Below are positions 48,101 through 59,558 of a stretch of DNA of 64,000 nt, piece by piece (the first letter of the stretch is position 1; every line of letters begins with the position of its first letter). The notes beneath the pieces were generated by a model. That model was given only the letters and a program-made list of their open reading frames with translations. It did not search any database and was not told the origin of the DNA. A program made the translations under genes and the position numbers. Origin of the DNA: Symsagittifera roscoffensis (Eukaryota > Xenacoelomorpha > Acoela > Convolutidae); contig NC_087067.1 in NCBI RefSeq assembly GCF_963678635.1, forward strand, positions 37,394,686-37,458,685. The letters are read 5' to 3'.

Positions 48101-51100
48101 AGTGAGACACAAAAGTCGTCACGCATAATTGTTTTTTTTCTTTGTGAAGTGTTCTAACTTTTCGTTTACTTGCCACTCTTTTTAAGTCCCTCAATGGTCT
48201 TAAAGTGCGAACATTTGTTAGTTCATGCCTCAGGGAAGTTGAGACGGAGCGAAACTTCATTCAGAAATTATGGCTCTCTTTTTCAAGACAAGTTCTCTCA
48301 ATCAACGCCAACTGTTATTGCAACATATTGAATCAAATCCGCTCAACACATTTTTACTAAGTCTCAAAAGTTTCAAGTGGACTTTTTCAACTCACTGAGA
48401 AGTTAATGAGGCGTAGGCTTAAGTCCATTTTGCAAGCAATTGATACTATAATTTCCAGTTTTCATTTTGTAAAAAAAAAGTTTCAATAAATTATTATTTA
48501 ACTTTGATTTGCAAATTTTACAATGATAAAAAAACTGAAGTGTCCAAAAATTGAAAAGAAATATCTATATTTTGCACAGGATATGATCCTAGATACTATC
48601 AGCTTTTCAGCCGTGACTTTGTTGTTGATTAGTTTACAAGTGCTTGTGTAAAAATGTAATTGAGTAAAATATTTCCTGGGCTAGACAATTTTCATTTTTC
48701 CCTTCTTGTCATTTAAATATTGTAACTTGTAACGGTGTCTTTCTATTTTGAGTCCAATTGCTTCTTATCAGGTAAATTAAAAAGTACTTTGATGCGTCTA
48801 CCTCCAAATTAAAATTAACTCGAATTCCAATCAAAACCATCATTGCATTACAAAAAGAGAAGCCTAGATCTATTTCATGTCGATCAAGCTTCAAGTTCAA
48901 CAGCAAAACAGTGAAAATTAATTTTCAGAAAAAAAAATCAGTCATTTAGCTTATTTTTTTCCATTTTTGTCATCACTTTTAGCGCAAATATACGGCACGA
49001 AAAATTAATGAATCTTGCAATTGTTTTGGCTGACATGATGTTTGTTTTATCTCAAAAACTGATGAGTTGGAAACAGGAACCAACGAATAACCGTTCTTTT
49101 TAGTACACTGGCTGAAGCATTACAGTTCAAACATGAATGTTCATTATAATCAAGCCAGCGTGCATTTTTTTCAGACGCATGCATGAAATATTTTTCTTTC
49201 CTTCAAAAGATATTATTAATTATAGATACACAATTTTAGTTTTTGAAAAATTTTTCAGAACCCCAACTCCACCTCTGATTTTTTTCACAAAAAAATGTTA
49301 TTATGATAAATGTCTAAGAACCCTCCAGAAACCCTTGAAATTTTTTTTTTATTTGAAAAATGATATCATCCATTTTTCAATTTAAAACGAAACAATGCTT
49401 GTTACACTTATAGTTATGAGGTAATTGTTGATTAATAATATTTTAAGAAATACCAAAAGTTGACCTTATTCAAAAAGACTGCAAACAATGGCCTTGAAAT
49501 TACTCGACTGACCTGTTGATAGAAGACACACTAGGCACAGTTTCTGATGAACAGACATTGTCCTGCAACAACCTGTCTCTGATCTCCCACGCGAACATGG
49601 TCGGATTGAGTCTCTTATATTCTCCTATCTTGTCCACCACACCAGGAGTGGCCACTTTAGGCTTACTGCCCCCAATCACCCCTGGACGGATGGAGCCTGT
49701 CTCGTAGAACCTAAATGCGTGCACGTATTGAATCAAATACAAATCAAAAAGCTCAATTGGCCGAATACAAAATTAGCACATTTTTTTGATTTAAAAAGTA
49801 CTGATAATTAAAGTGTTTAGCAAAAATTTCATTTTTTAAGTAAATGTTTCAAGATACTGAAATATTTGGGCTTATTTGAAAAGAAAGCTTCAAATTGTTA
49901 TATGGACTTTGAAATCAATCTGGGAGGAAACGTGTTATCGGAAAACCTCATCAATAAACTAGATTTACAGAGATTTTTATGATACACATATGGCTGAATT
50001 CTGTTTGATATGTGAAACTGCTTTTTAGAGCAGCCAGATTTTCATCCAAATAATATCCAGGCTAGCGGAAAAATATCGGATCTAAAAACGTCTTCAAGTT
50101 ATTTTCTTCTGTTTATGTATTAGAATTTGATACTTTAGGATTAGTTTTGAAAGAGACGTTTTATGAGAACATTTGTTATTGTTTTTTTATCCAGAGTCAA
50201 AAATAGGGAAAAAAAAATCTTAGCAGGGTTGGATAAATTTCTAGGTATTTACAATATGGAGTCTATACAAAAGACGGGGTTTCGCAGCGAAGTGGAAAAT
50301 AGAAAAATGAGATGAAGAGTCTCTGAAATTGACCCCTAAATTCCTGCGATTAGAACCCGAGACTGAACAAATGTACCCTAAAAATTAAAAAATAAAATTG
50401 AAGAAAGCGGAAAAAGTGGAAAATAATTGAGTGGAACGAGTGTTTAAAAATATAGCAGAGTATCATCAGGATCTGTCTCATTTTTTGATTCTGGTGGATT
50501 AGTTCTGGATATAAACAAACAATTTGGACCCCAAATTGAAGATTAACTTCATCTTTTGAAGTGCTTGTTTCAAAGAGCAGAACTATTCTTTAATTAATGG
50601 ACCCTGCCCGCATATACAAAGAAAAAACAAACAAACAGACAACAAACAAATACCAAATCATATTTGGATTACTAGTAGAAAAAGTATCACTATTTGTGAA
50701 GATTTTATGACTACTCCTAAGCAAACAGATTAATATTAAAAGAAAAAAATTAACTTAAATGAGATAAATTGCCTGTTAAATAGTTGTAAAACAGATAAAT
50801 TTGAATAGATCAGAAACTTGGAGATTCTTTTTCGGTCAGTTATAGACTCTTGCGAGACACTTTAAGAGTCGCCGTTCTTCCTTTGAATTGCTATAGAAAA
50901 AAAAACAAAAATAAACAAAAAATGACATTTGCCAAAAAATGAAAACCTAAAAAATCAGACTCAAGCGTTGTTATGAAAATCGGCTCCTACAAAGGACAAC
51001 AAAAACATATCATGAGCCAAGTAAACCCTTGCAATATTGTTGTTTATAATAATTTCATCAGATGATATTTCATAGTAAAAAAAGTGAAAACATTCTGTAG

Positions 51101-52630
51101 TTAGGTGACACCGAGTAACAATGCTGGTCGTCAATGAATCCCAACAATCCATTTTTATCAACAGTCAAATTTGGCACGAAGCTTGAAACTTCAAAATCCC
51201 TTCCAAAACTAAGTACAATATTTAGGATGATCCGATGTCCTGGGGCGGAGCAAATAATTGCGGCACTCTAATAGTTTAATTGGAAAATTAGAGAGAAGTG
51301 ACAATTAATGGTGATTAGAAGAACATAGAAATCATAGCAGGAGATTTTGAAGAATTCAAGGCAACCTAATCTGTCGGTCTAAATTGGAGAAATAATGGAA
51401 AAAGTTCTGAAAATTACAAAACTTTTGTGTTTGTTTTTGCCATCATCGTCCAAAGAAAATAAATTATCTTATAACTGAGGATGGTCAGCATTTCAGAGTT
51501 AACTTGCACTTTTCTGTTTAAAAAGAATAAGTTCAGCTGCAATTTATACAGGCTTTCATTTAAATTTTTGATACCTAATTAAAATTTTGACCAATTATTG
51601 ATCGATATTGACTCACGGTTGGTTTCGCACGATGGTAATGTTATCCACTAACAATGGGATCATGCAATGGATACATTTGTTTTCAGATAGCTCCGGTTCG
51701 AAAGTAGTTCAGAACGAAGTGTCTCTCACCTGGCGAGTATTTTGCTGACACATCCATGACTGACTCTGAGCTGTCTGGAAATGTCGCATGGCCTCACCCC
51801 ACTCTGGGCCAGGTCAACTATCCTCTGTCGCACCATATCTGGCAGTGGCCTCCCATTCACATACACTCCCCCCAACTGGTTCACGCCCCCGTGACCCAAA
51901 TCGGAGTCTGGGAAAACTAAAAACACAGCCCACAAAGCGTTAGAGAATGGACAAAAACGACCAAAGAAAGAAGAAAAAGATGATAGCTAAAAAATTCTAA
52001 TCACAAATGAACTTATGAGTTTTAAGTAGAATTTTCATTTGAAGAAGTTTCGAGATAAAAATCAAAGTTGAGGTCAATCACTTACATCATACACAACGCA
52101 GGGTTTTTGAAGATGTCAGTGAAATAAGTGATAGCCCGTTTTCAAATATGTCAAACAGGAGCAAGCAAGTCTTGTTTCTATTTCCTATTTTATTGAAGAT
52201 TAAGAAACTCGAAAAATCAAAACTGAGAATAAATTCATCATTTTTTCCAAATTTTCCTTTAGCGAAGGAGTGAAGTTTAGTGAATGTTTTCTAAAGTTTT
52301 ACTAAAGTTTTCCTTTCGTGATAGAGAAAATCAAAAGTTGAAAGTCAGCAGCAAGAATGGTTTGCTTGAATGAAAAGGTTAAACGTACTACTTAAGTGGG
52401 CTCGAATAGCCAAAGAAGTTTGAAGTTAAAAACTGAAAAGTTTATACAAAAACTGTAACAGTATGAGGATCATGAAGAACATAATTTTAACAATTCTAAA
52501 ATGTTATCAAGTTATTTGGTTAATTGCAATCTTAAATTTGACTACAAGATGGGTTTGTTGTGGTAAGAAAATGAAATGTCTACTTACACTTGAGCTGTTT
52601 GCACCGATCCGAAAACATCTCGAAATCCAT
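45155..52630 (-). CDS. Pax2/5/8: Pax2/5/8 transcription factor, complete nine-exon gene
   Basis: Paired-domain transcription factor. Exons 5' to 3': 52630-52588, 51916-51730, 49710-49513, 47845-47607, 47343-47060, 46867-46468, 46163-45945, 45583-45404, 45159-45155. All junctions are GT-AG and in phase; the coding sum is 1755 bases, 584 residues plus stop. The paired domain starts [20 protein letters not shown] and contains [12 protein letters not shown]; Gln, Arg and His at paired-domain positions 42, 44 and 47 are the Pax2/5/8 type (Pax6 has Ile, Gln, Asn). Exon 4 carries the octapeptide YSINGILG, the Groucho-recruiting motif. The C-terminal half is Ser/Gly/Ala/His-rich, as expected of a transactivation region. 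No homeodomain remnant was found. Nuclear; in animals the family patterns excretory, sensory and neural tissue. Confidence 0.95.
45404..45583 (-). CDS. Pax2/5/8: Pax2/5/8 exon 8: Ala/Gly/Val-rich C-terminal region
   Basis: Encodes [15 protein letters not shown], an Ala/Gly/Val-rich tract and [14 protein letters not shown]. Acceptor tcttttttcag|CTACCC; donor ATTG|GTGAGT is near-consensus. If that donor is skipped the frame runs 19 more residues to a stop at 45342, an alternative C terminus. Confidence 0.85.
45945..46163 (-). CDS. Pax2/5/8: Pax2/5/8 exon 7
   Basis: Encodes [20 protein letters not shown] through [13 protein letters not shown]. Acceptor gatattttag|TGGGCC, donor CATCAG|GTAATG, phase 1 at both ends. 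Confidence 0.88.
46468..46867 (-). CDS. Pax2/5/8: Pax2/5/8 exon 6: Ser/Gly/Asn-rich transactivation region
   Basis: Encodes [20 protein letters not shown] and a low-complexity Ser/Asn/Gly stretch. Acceptor gctggtttcag|ATGATG; donor CCAATG|GTAAAT, phase 1. Clear in-frame continuation on both sides. Confidence 0.88.
47060..47343 (-). CDS. Pax2/5/8: Pax2/5/8 exon 5: His/Pro/Gly-rich region
   Basis: Encodes [19 protein letters not shown] and a His/Ala/Pro/Gly-rich stretch ending RMMQSQ. Acceptor gttttctag|ATGG, donor TCACAG|GTACTC. Sits where vertebrate relatives encode the partial homeodomain, but no such helix is visible. Confidence 0.85.
47607..47845 (-). CDS. Pax2/5/8: Pax2/5/8 exon 4: end of paired domain and octapeptide
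   Basis: Starts IVRNKIGDK, completing the paired domain, and continues to YSINGILG. Downstream is [14 protein letters not shown]. The donor ATGT|GTGATT is chosen by phase (phase 1) and is not a strong consensus, so the last few residues are uncertain. Confidence 0.88.
47846..51729 (-). other. Pax2/5/8: Pax2/5/8 introns 2 and 3
   Basis: Two introns of about 2.0 kb (49711-51729) and 1.67 kb (47846-49512), broken by exon 3. AT-rich; I see no extra exon, no homeodomain-like frame and no recognisable mobile element. Confidence 0.6.
49513..49710 (-). CDS. Pax2/5/8: Pax2/5/8 exon 3: C-terminal paired subdomain (RED)
   Basis: Encodes [20 protein letters not shown] through [14 protein letters not shown] and [10 protein letters not shown], the linker and RED subdomain of the paired box. 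Acceptor gcatttag|GTTCTA, donor CAACAG|GTCAGT, phase 2 at both ends. Confidence 0.95.
51730..51916 (-). CDS. Pax2/5/8: Pax2/5/8 exon 2: N-terminal paired subdomain (PAI)
   Basis: Encodes [20 protein letters not shown] through [19 protein letters not shown], the DNA-contacting PAI subdomain. The exon ends exactly where vertebrate Pax2/5/8 exons end (after KILGR; here KILAR). Acceptor tttttag|TTTTCC; an alternative 9 bases downstream (ttcccag|ACTCC) keeps the frame. Donor GCCAG|GTGAGA. Confidence 0.95.
52588..52630 (-). CDS. Pax2/5/8: Pax2/5/8 exon 1 (start codon)
   Basis: ATG at 52630-52628 encodes [14 protein letters not shown], followed by donor T|GTAAGTA, a consensus site. Short N-terminal exons before the paired domain are usual in Pax2/5/8 genes. 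A 5' UTR extends to higher coordinates; its start is unknown. Confidence 0.8.
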
Positions 52631-53780
52631 GTTGCGAGAAGCTCCTCGAAGTTTCCACGAAATCAGTGGTCACAAATCACCAATGAAGTATAGCAGAACT
52701 AGCACACCTTTTCTATATTATGAGTTCGTGTTTTTCTGACTCAGTGCGTGTCGATTCAACTCGTTTCGGCTCAGTTGCCAGTCGCAAACTCTTCAGGTTT
52801 TATTTCCTGATTAAGAGTTGACTGATCAAGCAATGAACAGTGAAGCGTCAAGGTAACAACCACGAAAGAAAAGTCTGCGGTTTTTTATTACCGTATATTT
52901 TTTCAAGAAGCTTCACTCAGTTTTTGGTTGATTGAAGATAACTGCAGACCAAATGACTACTATGCTTAAGTATTGTTGTGTGTTATCTAGTTCAGTTGAA
53001 GAAGTTTGTTTCGGGTATGATGATTTTGATGACCGCGCAAAATTCCACCGATGGGTAGTCACGAGGAAAAAGTTTAGCAGACGAAAGGGGAAAATGAAAC
53101 AACGGAAGCGGAAAGCAAAAAAGCTAGCTGCGGGTTCTGAAGCGGAGAAAGCAAACAATGATACTAAAAGTCTTCAGCTACTGTTAGCTCAAATCTAATC
53201 AAGCTGATAGCTTGAAAAACCAATTCGATCAGTTTTCCTGTGGAAAAGGAGCAGTTTTACTGGCTGCAGAGATGGACCAATCACAGATCAGATACGCGAA
53301 GGAAAAAATCAGGATGGGAATCAACGCGAATGATGGGGAAAATAACGTGAACAATTTGACAGATATTGAGAGAAGTGAAAATTGGGAAATAGGCTAAGAA
53401 GGCAAGTTAGATATTGGAAGGAATATCTTTGGGTTAATAAGTTAAGAGTTTGTTTATTTTTTTTTTAGCTGAGGTGGTTTTTTTTTCAGAGTATGGACTC
53501 TTTTCTTTGGAGTAGGGAAGTATAATAATGGGTTTCGGTTCAGGAGCGACTGTTGAAATTTATTAGATTTCCGCGCCGTTGGTTCCCAGATGGAGCGGCT
53601 TTGCTCGAATGGTGTTGCGCGGTGATTAGCCAATAAAAAAGGAGCTCATTAAATCCACTGAGGAATTCCAAGCCAAGAGCACTTTTCGAGACTCGCTACT
53701 TTTTCTAATCAGGTGGTCATTGGCGCGCATCCGCAATTAGCAATATTAATCTCAATAAACAATCAACAAAGATTTCTCTA
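52631..53780. promoter_or_regulatory. GC-richer flank upstream of the Pax2/5/8 gene (putative promoter/enhancer region)
   Basis: Less AT-rich than its surroundings. It contains GATTAGCCAATAAAAAAGGA (about 53624-53643; CCAAT-type and homeodomain-like cores) and TTAGCAATATTAATC followed by AATAAACAATCAAC (about 53737-53770; homeodomain- and Fox-like cores). Two plus-strand frames (52932-53198, Lys/Arg-rich; 53212-53397) are also present and may be chance or a divergent transcript. Regulatory role is inference from position. Confidence 0.35.
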
Positions 53781-54429
53781 AAGAGTCTTCTTTAAAGACA
53801 CGTCACTTCAAACATTAGAAATCCCATTACAGAAACCCCCTCCATTTCACTCGCTAAACTAACCAATACCCCCTCCCCACAAAAGCCATAAATTTTAATA
53901 AAGTATCAAACCAACCCCCACCTCCCTCCATAACCACATCGAGCCTTTAAAGTCAATCAGGATTTAATGTTCTACGTTTACTATCGTTCTTATGCACTCA
54001 GGGAACGTAAAAATAAACCAATTCCATTTGGTTTTATAAGTAAATTGCATTTTAACCTAATGAGAAAAAAAAACTAAATTGAAATCAGAAAATCAGTTTC
54101 TTGTTTCTATGAGAAAGCAATCCAATTTCGTTTCTTTTCTTTTAAAAAAGCTATATTCAATCAGAACACAGGAGATTGATTCGTTGTTTGGGCTAATGTT
54201 TGTGAGTTCACTTTCCTTTCTAATAATGGAAATTATATTTTAAAAAGTATAGAACAATTTCAGCCCATTCAATTTGCCAATGTCGCACGCAACCATGTGT
54301 GAACAAGTAATTTCATTACAACGCAGATCATCTAATGGAAAACTAAAAAAATGATCAAAAAATTGAATTCTCAAAACATTTTTCAACTGACGTATTAAAC
54401 CAGTCCTATTATTAGCCAGCTAATGTATG

Positions 54430-54806
54430 AATCAGCTGGCGGGTTTATAGAGGGGCGAGGGTTGGCTTAGGGATTCGACCCCTCGCCACCAAATGAGTCA
54501 CTCCTTTGGTATTGTTTTACGACATCTATTTTCGCCCTAAAATTTTACATGCCAGCAGAATCTGCTACCTAACCTCGTATCCCTTGCAGGGGGATTTAAG
54601 AGGGGGGGGGGGGGGGGCGTTTCACCTCAAGGATTGGATCCCTTCACCAACCAAAATATACCCCTTTTTGTATTTTTTTTATTAAAGCCATTTTCGACCG
54701 ATCAACCCTAAACTTTTTCTAATAGCGCCTTCGTCGGGAATATATAGTAATTCTAAGGGGCAGCACGCATTTTTGACCAATTTTTTTTCGAAATTTGCCA
54801 AAATAG
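54430..54806. mobile_element. Two truncated left halves of the hAT MITE family
   Basis: CAGCTGGCGGGTTTATAGAG (about 54437) and GCAGGGGGATTTAAGAGG (about 54594), each followed by the family's GGATTCGACCCC/GGATTGGATCCC block, are two damaged left ends side by side. The second has a 16-base G run (54602-54617) and continues to about 54806. No right terminus is found. Confidence 0.6.
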
Positions 54807-55439
54807 TGTTGTTATTTCAGTTTGCTGCATGTTGAATTTGTAGCAATTCTAAAAAAAATTAAATAGTTTTAAAAACAGAGGGCTGTTTTTTGTTACTTTG
54901 ATAGAAAAATAGTTCAAATTACTTAAATTCCGGCAAGCTTAACATACTCTAATTTTATCACTATAACAATTTAGATTTCGTTTTCGGACTGATATCCGGT
55001 TGCCTCATAAATTTCTAGTTTGAAAAAATATGGCGTTATTTTCTTTAAAAAAACTTGAAAACTTGTTAGCGGGTTGCAATTAGTCAAAAATTTGCAGTGC
55101 TGGAGTACCCACACCGAGCACTCGTGTTTTTTAATCGATTACAATGGATTTCCGAGACAAAACTTAAGCATGATGATCCAGAACAGATGTAAAAATCAAA
55201 CCACGAAATCGATTATATTGTCATTATAATCGAACATTTTTGAAAAAAAAAAACAGCTTAATCCATCCATTATCATCGACTATAATTCATCATTTTTGAC
55301 ACTGAAATCAAATGCATTTTTTATCACAAAAATCCGTTATAATCGATTAAATTGAATAGATTACAATGCATTTTTCTTAGAACTAAATTTGGTTAAGTTG
55401 CAGAAATTTTGCAAATTTTTGCAAGAAATTCGATGATAT

Positions 55440-56868
55440 CCCGCAGTAAGAGTCCATGGATAATAATCGACTATAATTACACTTTAGGGTCAGGCAATCG
55501 ATTATAGTCCAACAAAATCCATTATTTTTGAAGAAGTTAAATCGATTATAATCCTTTTAAAATCCATTATAATGGACTATTATCTGTATAAAATTTTCAA
55601 TTTTTTGTAACTTTTTTGTAGCTTTTTGTATAATACTCACGACAACTCGATTTCTAAATCTACTCACTTTTGCTTAATTTTACTTAAAACCATATCCATC
55701 ACCATGTAAGCCCAGGTCTTTTTATCTTTAACGCCAAAATATACCCACATCCCCCCACATTTATCGCCACAGTTACAACCAGCCACCCACTACCCATCCA
55801 CCCCGCCCCCATTTAAACCCAACCCCATCTATCCCAGCCGACTTACCCTACCCCACCCACTCACACCTAACCCCCCTTCCGAACGCACACACACCTGCCT
55901 TTCTCTCCCCCACCTATACCACCTCCGCAATGCAATTTTAGTACTCTTTCAAAAATCCCTCAACCCCAACTATACAAACACAACTTTTTGTCAAGCTTTC
56001 CAGACACGTGGCAGCCCAAAACTTTTTTGGTAGGTAAAGGTCTGAAGGGAGGTGCCATAGATGTGTTTGTGGGGGGGGGGGGGGGAGGTTTAAAGAGGCA
56101 CGTGATTACGATCTTTTTCGATATCGAAATTTTACGATATGATGGGGAAAGGGGGAAATATGTAGAAAAAAGACAAGTCAAAACAAAACAACTTTTTTTA
56201 TGCAGTAAATAAATTCAATTTATTCGCTGAAATTTTGAAAATTTCGCAAAAAGTTCTATACTATCCGGCAGTGAGGTTTCATTGATAATAATCGGTTATT
56301 ATCAGTTTTGTCGACCGATATATTGCCATTAAAATTGATTATAATTATACGTTGGGATCAGTTCATTACAATTGATTATAATTACAGGTTGGGATCAGTT
56401 CTTGATTTTAGTTCATTATAATTCCTTATTTTTGGAGAAATTATTTTGAATATAGTCCATTTAAACTCTAATATAATGGATTATTACAGACTATATTCTG
56501 TATAAAATTTATTCTGCATGTTGGGGGAGGGAGAAACAATCAGAAAAAAGACAATTCTAATACAGTACAACTGGTTTTTGCAATAGCCAAATTTGAAACT
56601 AAATTTAGCAATTGCAACGCTCAAGTTGGAGTGTTTATTTTTAAGTTTTTGGAAAGTCCAGGCGTTAACTCATAAAAACCTAATAGTTTCCACTGTAAGC
56701 TATTATAACCCTACATAATCCGTTATAATTGATTATAATGATTCAAGTTGACTTCTACTTTTTTATAATCGGTTTTTAATCAATTATATATGTTTGTTTT
56801 ATCAATTATAGAGACAGACCATAAAATTCCATCAAAATCATATATTATCCATGGAACCGTATTGCGGG
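55440..56868. mobile_element. Palindrome-rich TIR element with C-rich core, 1429 bp (family P, copy 2)
   Basis: The left end CCCGCAGTAAGAGTCCATGG is mirrored by the right end, whose reverse complement is CCCGCAATACGGTTCCATGG. Both lead into GATAATA and then ATTATAATCGATTATAAT-type palindromes. The core 55740-55930 is C-rich; a G run lies at 56070-56085. A further family-like left end (GGCAGTGAGGTTTCATTGAT, about 56268) suggests nesting. Confidence 0.6.
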
Positions 56869-57265
56869 TTGTTTTTTTTACAGTTATGACAAGCAAAAAC
56901 TGTAGGATTAAATTTCGAACACCCACTCCCCAAACTATCACCCCATTCCCAAAAACTGATTTCCCCTTAGTCTCCCCCTCCCCCGGGCGTATTCATACCC
57001 AAATTTTTACCCTCCCCCCTCGAGGGTACTCCTAACCAAGTTTTTAACCCCCAACCCCATTTCACCAAACCCTCCCCCAGTGTACTACGCCGCTTAGTTT
57101 CTATCCCTCCTCCACTTAAGTTACGTACAATAAATGTGGAAACTAGGGGCGAGTGGTTAAACCGGGGAGAATGGGTGGTAAAAGAAAAGGAATTCAACTA
57201 AAACCCTTAGACTACCTAAGGGAGGGGGCTAAAATAAAATAAAGTTGTAAATTTCGAATTTCCAC

Positions 57266-57312
57266 ACAGAGGCGAAGCTGAGCTTCGCATCACTTGCGAT
57301 ACCACAAAAATA
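57266..57312. repeat. Dispersed repeat R (CTTCGCATCACTTGCGATAC), copy 1
   Basis: GAGCTTCGCATCACTTGCGA and the following bases recur at about 61797-61820 and, diverged, at about 62146-62166. The core is an imperfect inverted repeat (TCGCATCACTTGCGA). Unidentified. Confidence 0.6.
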
Positions 57313-57723
57313 GCATTGTAATCTAGCAGACAAGAAAGGAAAGAGCTACTAAGTCCAAAGAAATCTGAAAACTTTTTGAAAAAACCACAACTACTAAACT
57401 TCAAAAGGTTATCTGGAATGATGTTCTATTTGCGGAAAACACGCCCGGAAACCCATCCGACGGCGTTTAATGGAAATTCAAAAACATTTTTGAGCGAAAC
57501 AAAATCGTTGTCATAAAAGCAAAATTGTTGTCTATTCTGAGATTTTTAACATGTTGTACGATACGGAGGAGAACATTACAAACTGCAGAAAAAAGATAAC
57601 ATAAACAGCAACTACAATAAAAACTCTAAGATGTGATAACTAAGCCGAGAAAACAAAAGCAGACAAATAATAAGCCGAAAATTTATTTTTACAAACGGAA
57701 AATTAACCTTTTGAAAAAAATCA

Positions 57724-57802
57724 AGTCATGGTGACATTCGAACCCACGACCTTTGGCGTTACAGGCGTATTCGTTATCTCCAGACCAAATGTGCACGAGA
57801 CA
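57724..57802 (-). ncRNA. tRNA-derived SINE relic
   Basis: On the minus strand TTTGGTCTGGAGATAACGAA is A-box-like, CCTGTAACGCC sits where an anticodon loop would be, and GTGGGTTCGAATGTCACC is a good B-box/T-arm. The acceptor stem does not pair properly, so this is a SINE head or tRNA pseudogene rather than a functional tRNA. Confidence 0.55.
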
Positions 57803-58823
57803 CTTAGAAATTTGAACTCATTATGAACCAAGAGACTAAGTGATTCTGTTAAACACGTTGTTAACTGAAAACAAGCGTAATCAATAAATTCTTTAAAAAA
57901 ACAATATATTCGATTCCGATTGATTATAATGGATCAAACTGACACTAAAAAAAATTTGGTTATAATCCATTTTCAATGAATTATAACAGATTGTTTTGTG
58001 ATTTTATAGATAAAAACAATATATTATTTTATGATTTCTCTGTGCGGGTACAAATTATTTGAAAATATGAGCAGTGTCACGTTTTTTCATAGATTTTTTT
58101 GTATCATAAATGTGCTATGTTTTAACTGACTGCGATCGAACTTGTTGACTTCCAAAACTAAGGATCAAACTTTTTATGCAGTTTTTATCGAATTTTTGAA
58201 CACCAACAAGCAATATGTCATAAATTCAAAAGACATAAACAAGAATTACAGAAGCAGGGTTCGAGTAACTCTCAACAATCAAAAGATATTGAATGATCAA
58301 AAAATCAATTCTTTAAAAAAATATGTCACGTTTTTTTTGCACATTTTTGTAAAAAATATATGACTGGGCATTGTTTTTGGTGCTTTAGAAGTGCTTATGT
58401 TTAACTCGTCGGCCAAAAGAAGCTCAATGAAGTCCCTAATCAAAAGCAGTTCTTAATCTCCTTTTTTTCTCGCCAAAATTTGAAGCGTAGTCTAGCGGCA
58501 CATCGTAATGCCAAAAAATTTTCACCTTGAAACCCTATCTGACACGATTTGGTTCGCAATGCAAAATTTGAAAGTTTTATGATGTTAAAAAAACTATTTT
58601 TTGACATTTTTAGTGAGAAGAGTTCACGTGAGTCGTCTTCGGTATTCCAGGTATTTATTTAAAGAAAAAATTTTACGCTTTGACCAAAATTTTTTTAGGC
58701 ATTACCTGGTGTACCACTTTAACGAGCCAAAAAGCAAAAAAATCATGGAAATATCTTGTCAATTCTTGCAAAAACCCCTGCAACAGCATAGCTTTTTTGT
58801 TTTTTAGCAACTTTCACTGAGAT

Positions 58824-59080
58824 CAGGGTGGATTTAGGGGGGGGGGGGACGCTTTTCCCTCAGGGATTCGACCCCCTGCCGACCCTTTGTACTATTTTAA
58901 GATATCAATTTTTGGCTGACGGACCCTAAAACGTTTTAAAGGCGCCAATGTAAATTAATTTTGAGGGAAGAGCACGCGCCAAAAAAAATTTCGGAAAATC
59001 AACTTGGACGACCTAAAAAAATAAGGTCGACAAAAGTTTTAAAATCCGCCCCCCTTGAGAAAAACCTAGAGCCGCCCCTG
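58824..59080. mobile_element. hAT-type MITE, 257 bp, with perfect 8-bp target duplication
   Basis: Begins CAGGGTGGATTTAGGG and ends CTAGAGCCGCCCCTG, flanked on both sides by ACTGAGAT (58816-58823 and 59081-59088). It shares GGATTCGACCCCCTGCCGACC and the CCTAAAA/AAGGTCGACAAAA blocks with the copy at 2585 but has a large internal deletion. Confidence 0.9.
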
Positions 59081-59558
59081 ACTGAGATGTTTGTTGGGCA
59101 AATAAACACGTATGAAACGTTTTTTTTATCGATTGCCAAAAAGAAAACGAAATCTACCCCTTGATAGATGATGGATCTGGCTCTTGGTGAGCAAAGAACT
59201 TTATTGTGTATAATTTGCGTGAGATATGCAAGGTCAAATATGAAAATCAATTGTCGAAAACCAACAATAATCATATATCTTAACTGTTAATAATACTGAT
59301 ATAGGCAATTTAACTGAAAGCAATTGTTTTCCTTATAGTTGAATTCGCTCTGATTTAATTTGAAAAATATTAGTAAATCAAAAAGCGATGTGGTTGGTGA
59401 GCAAAAAATTTGATGTCGACAGAATTATAAAACTACTTTTATATGCAAGCTTAAAATCGAAGGCAATTTTTCGTCAAGATTGCAATTTTTTTCAGTCATA
59501 AGTTTTTTTTTGTGCATATATTTCGTGAGTTTATGCTTCTTTTTAAGAGAAGTTCACT

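Larger units (their letters stand above)
56869..58048. mobile_element. Palindrome-rich family P, partial copy 3
   Basis: A C-rich core (about 56925-57110), AATGGATTATAAT-like palindromes at 57915-58000, and a right end whose reverse complement reads CCCGCACAGAGAAATCATAA (58029-58048) match the family. Its left end may be the internal terminus at about 56268. It is interrupted by the repeat starting near 57266 and the tRNA-derived relic near 57725. Confidence 0.45.

Noticed and set aside
52932..53397. Two plus-strand frames upstream of Pax as a divergent gene
   Set aside because: One is Lys/Arg-rich without family resemblance, the other starts with an arbitrary Met, and no splice or poly(A) context supports them; kept only as a remark in the flank entry.
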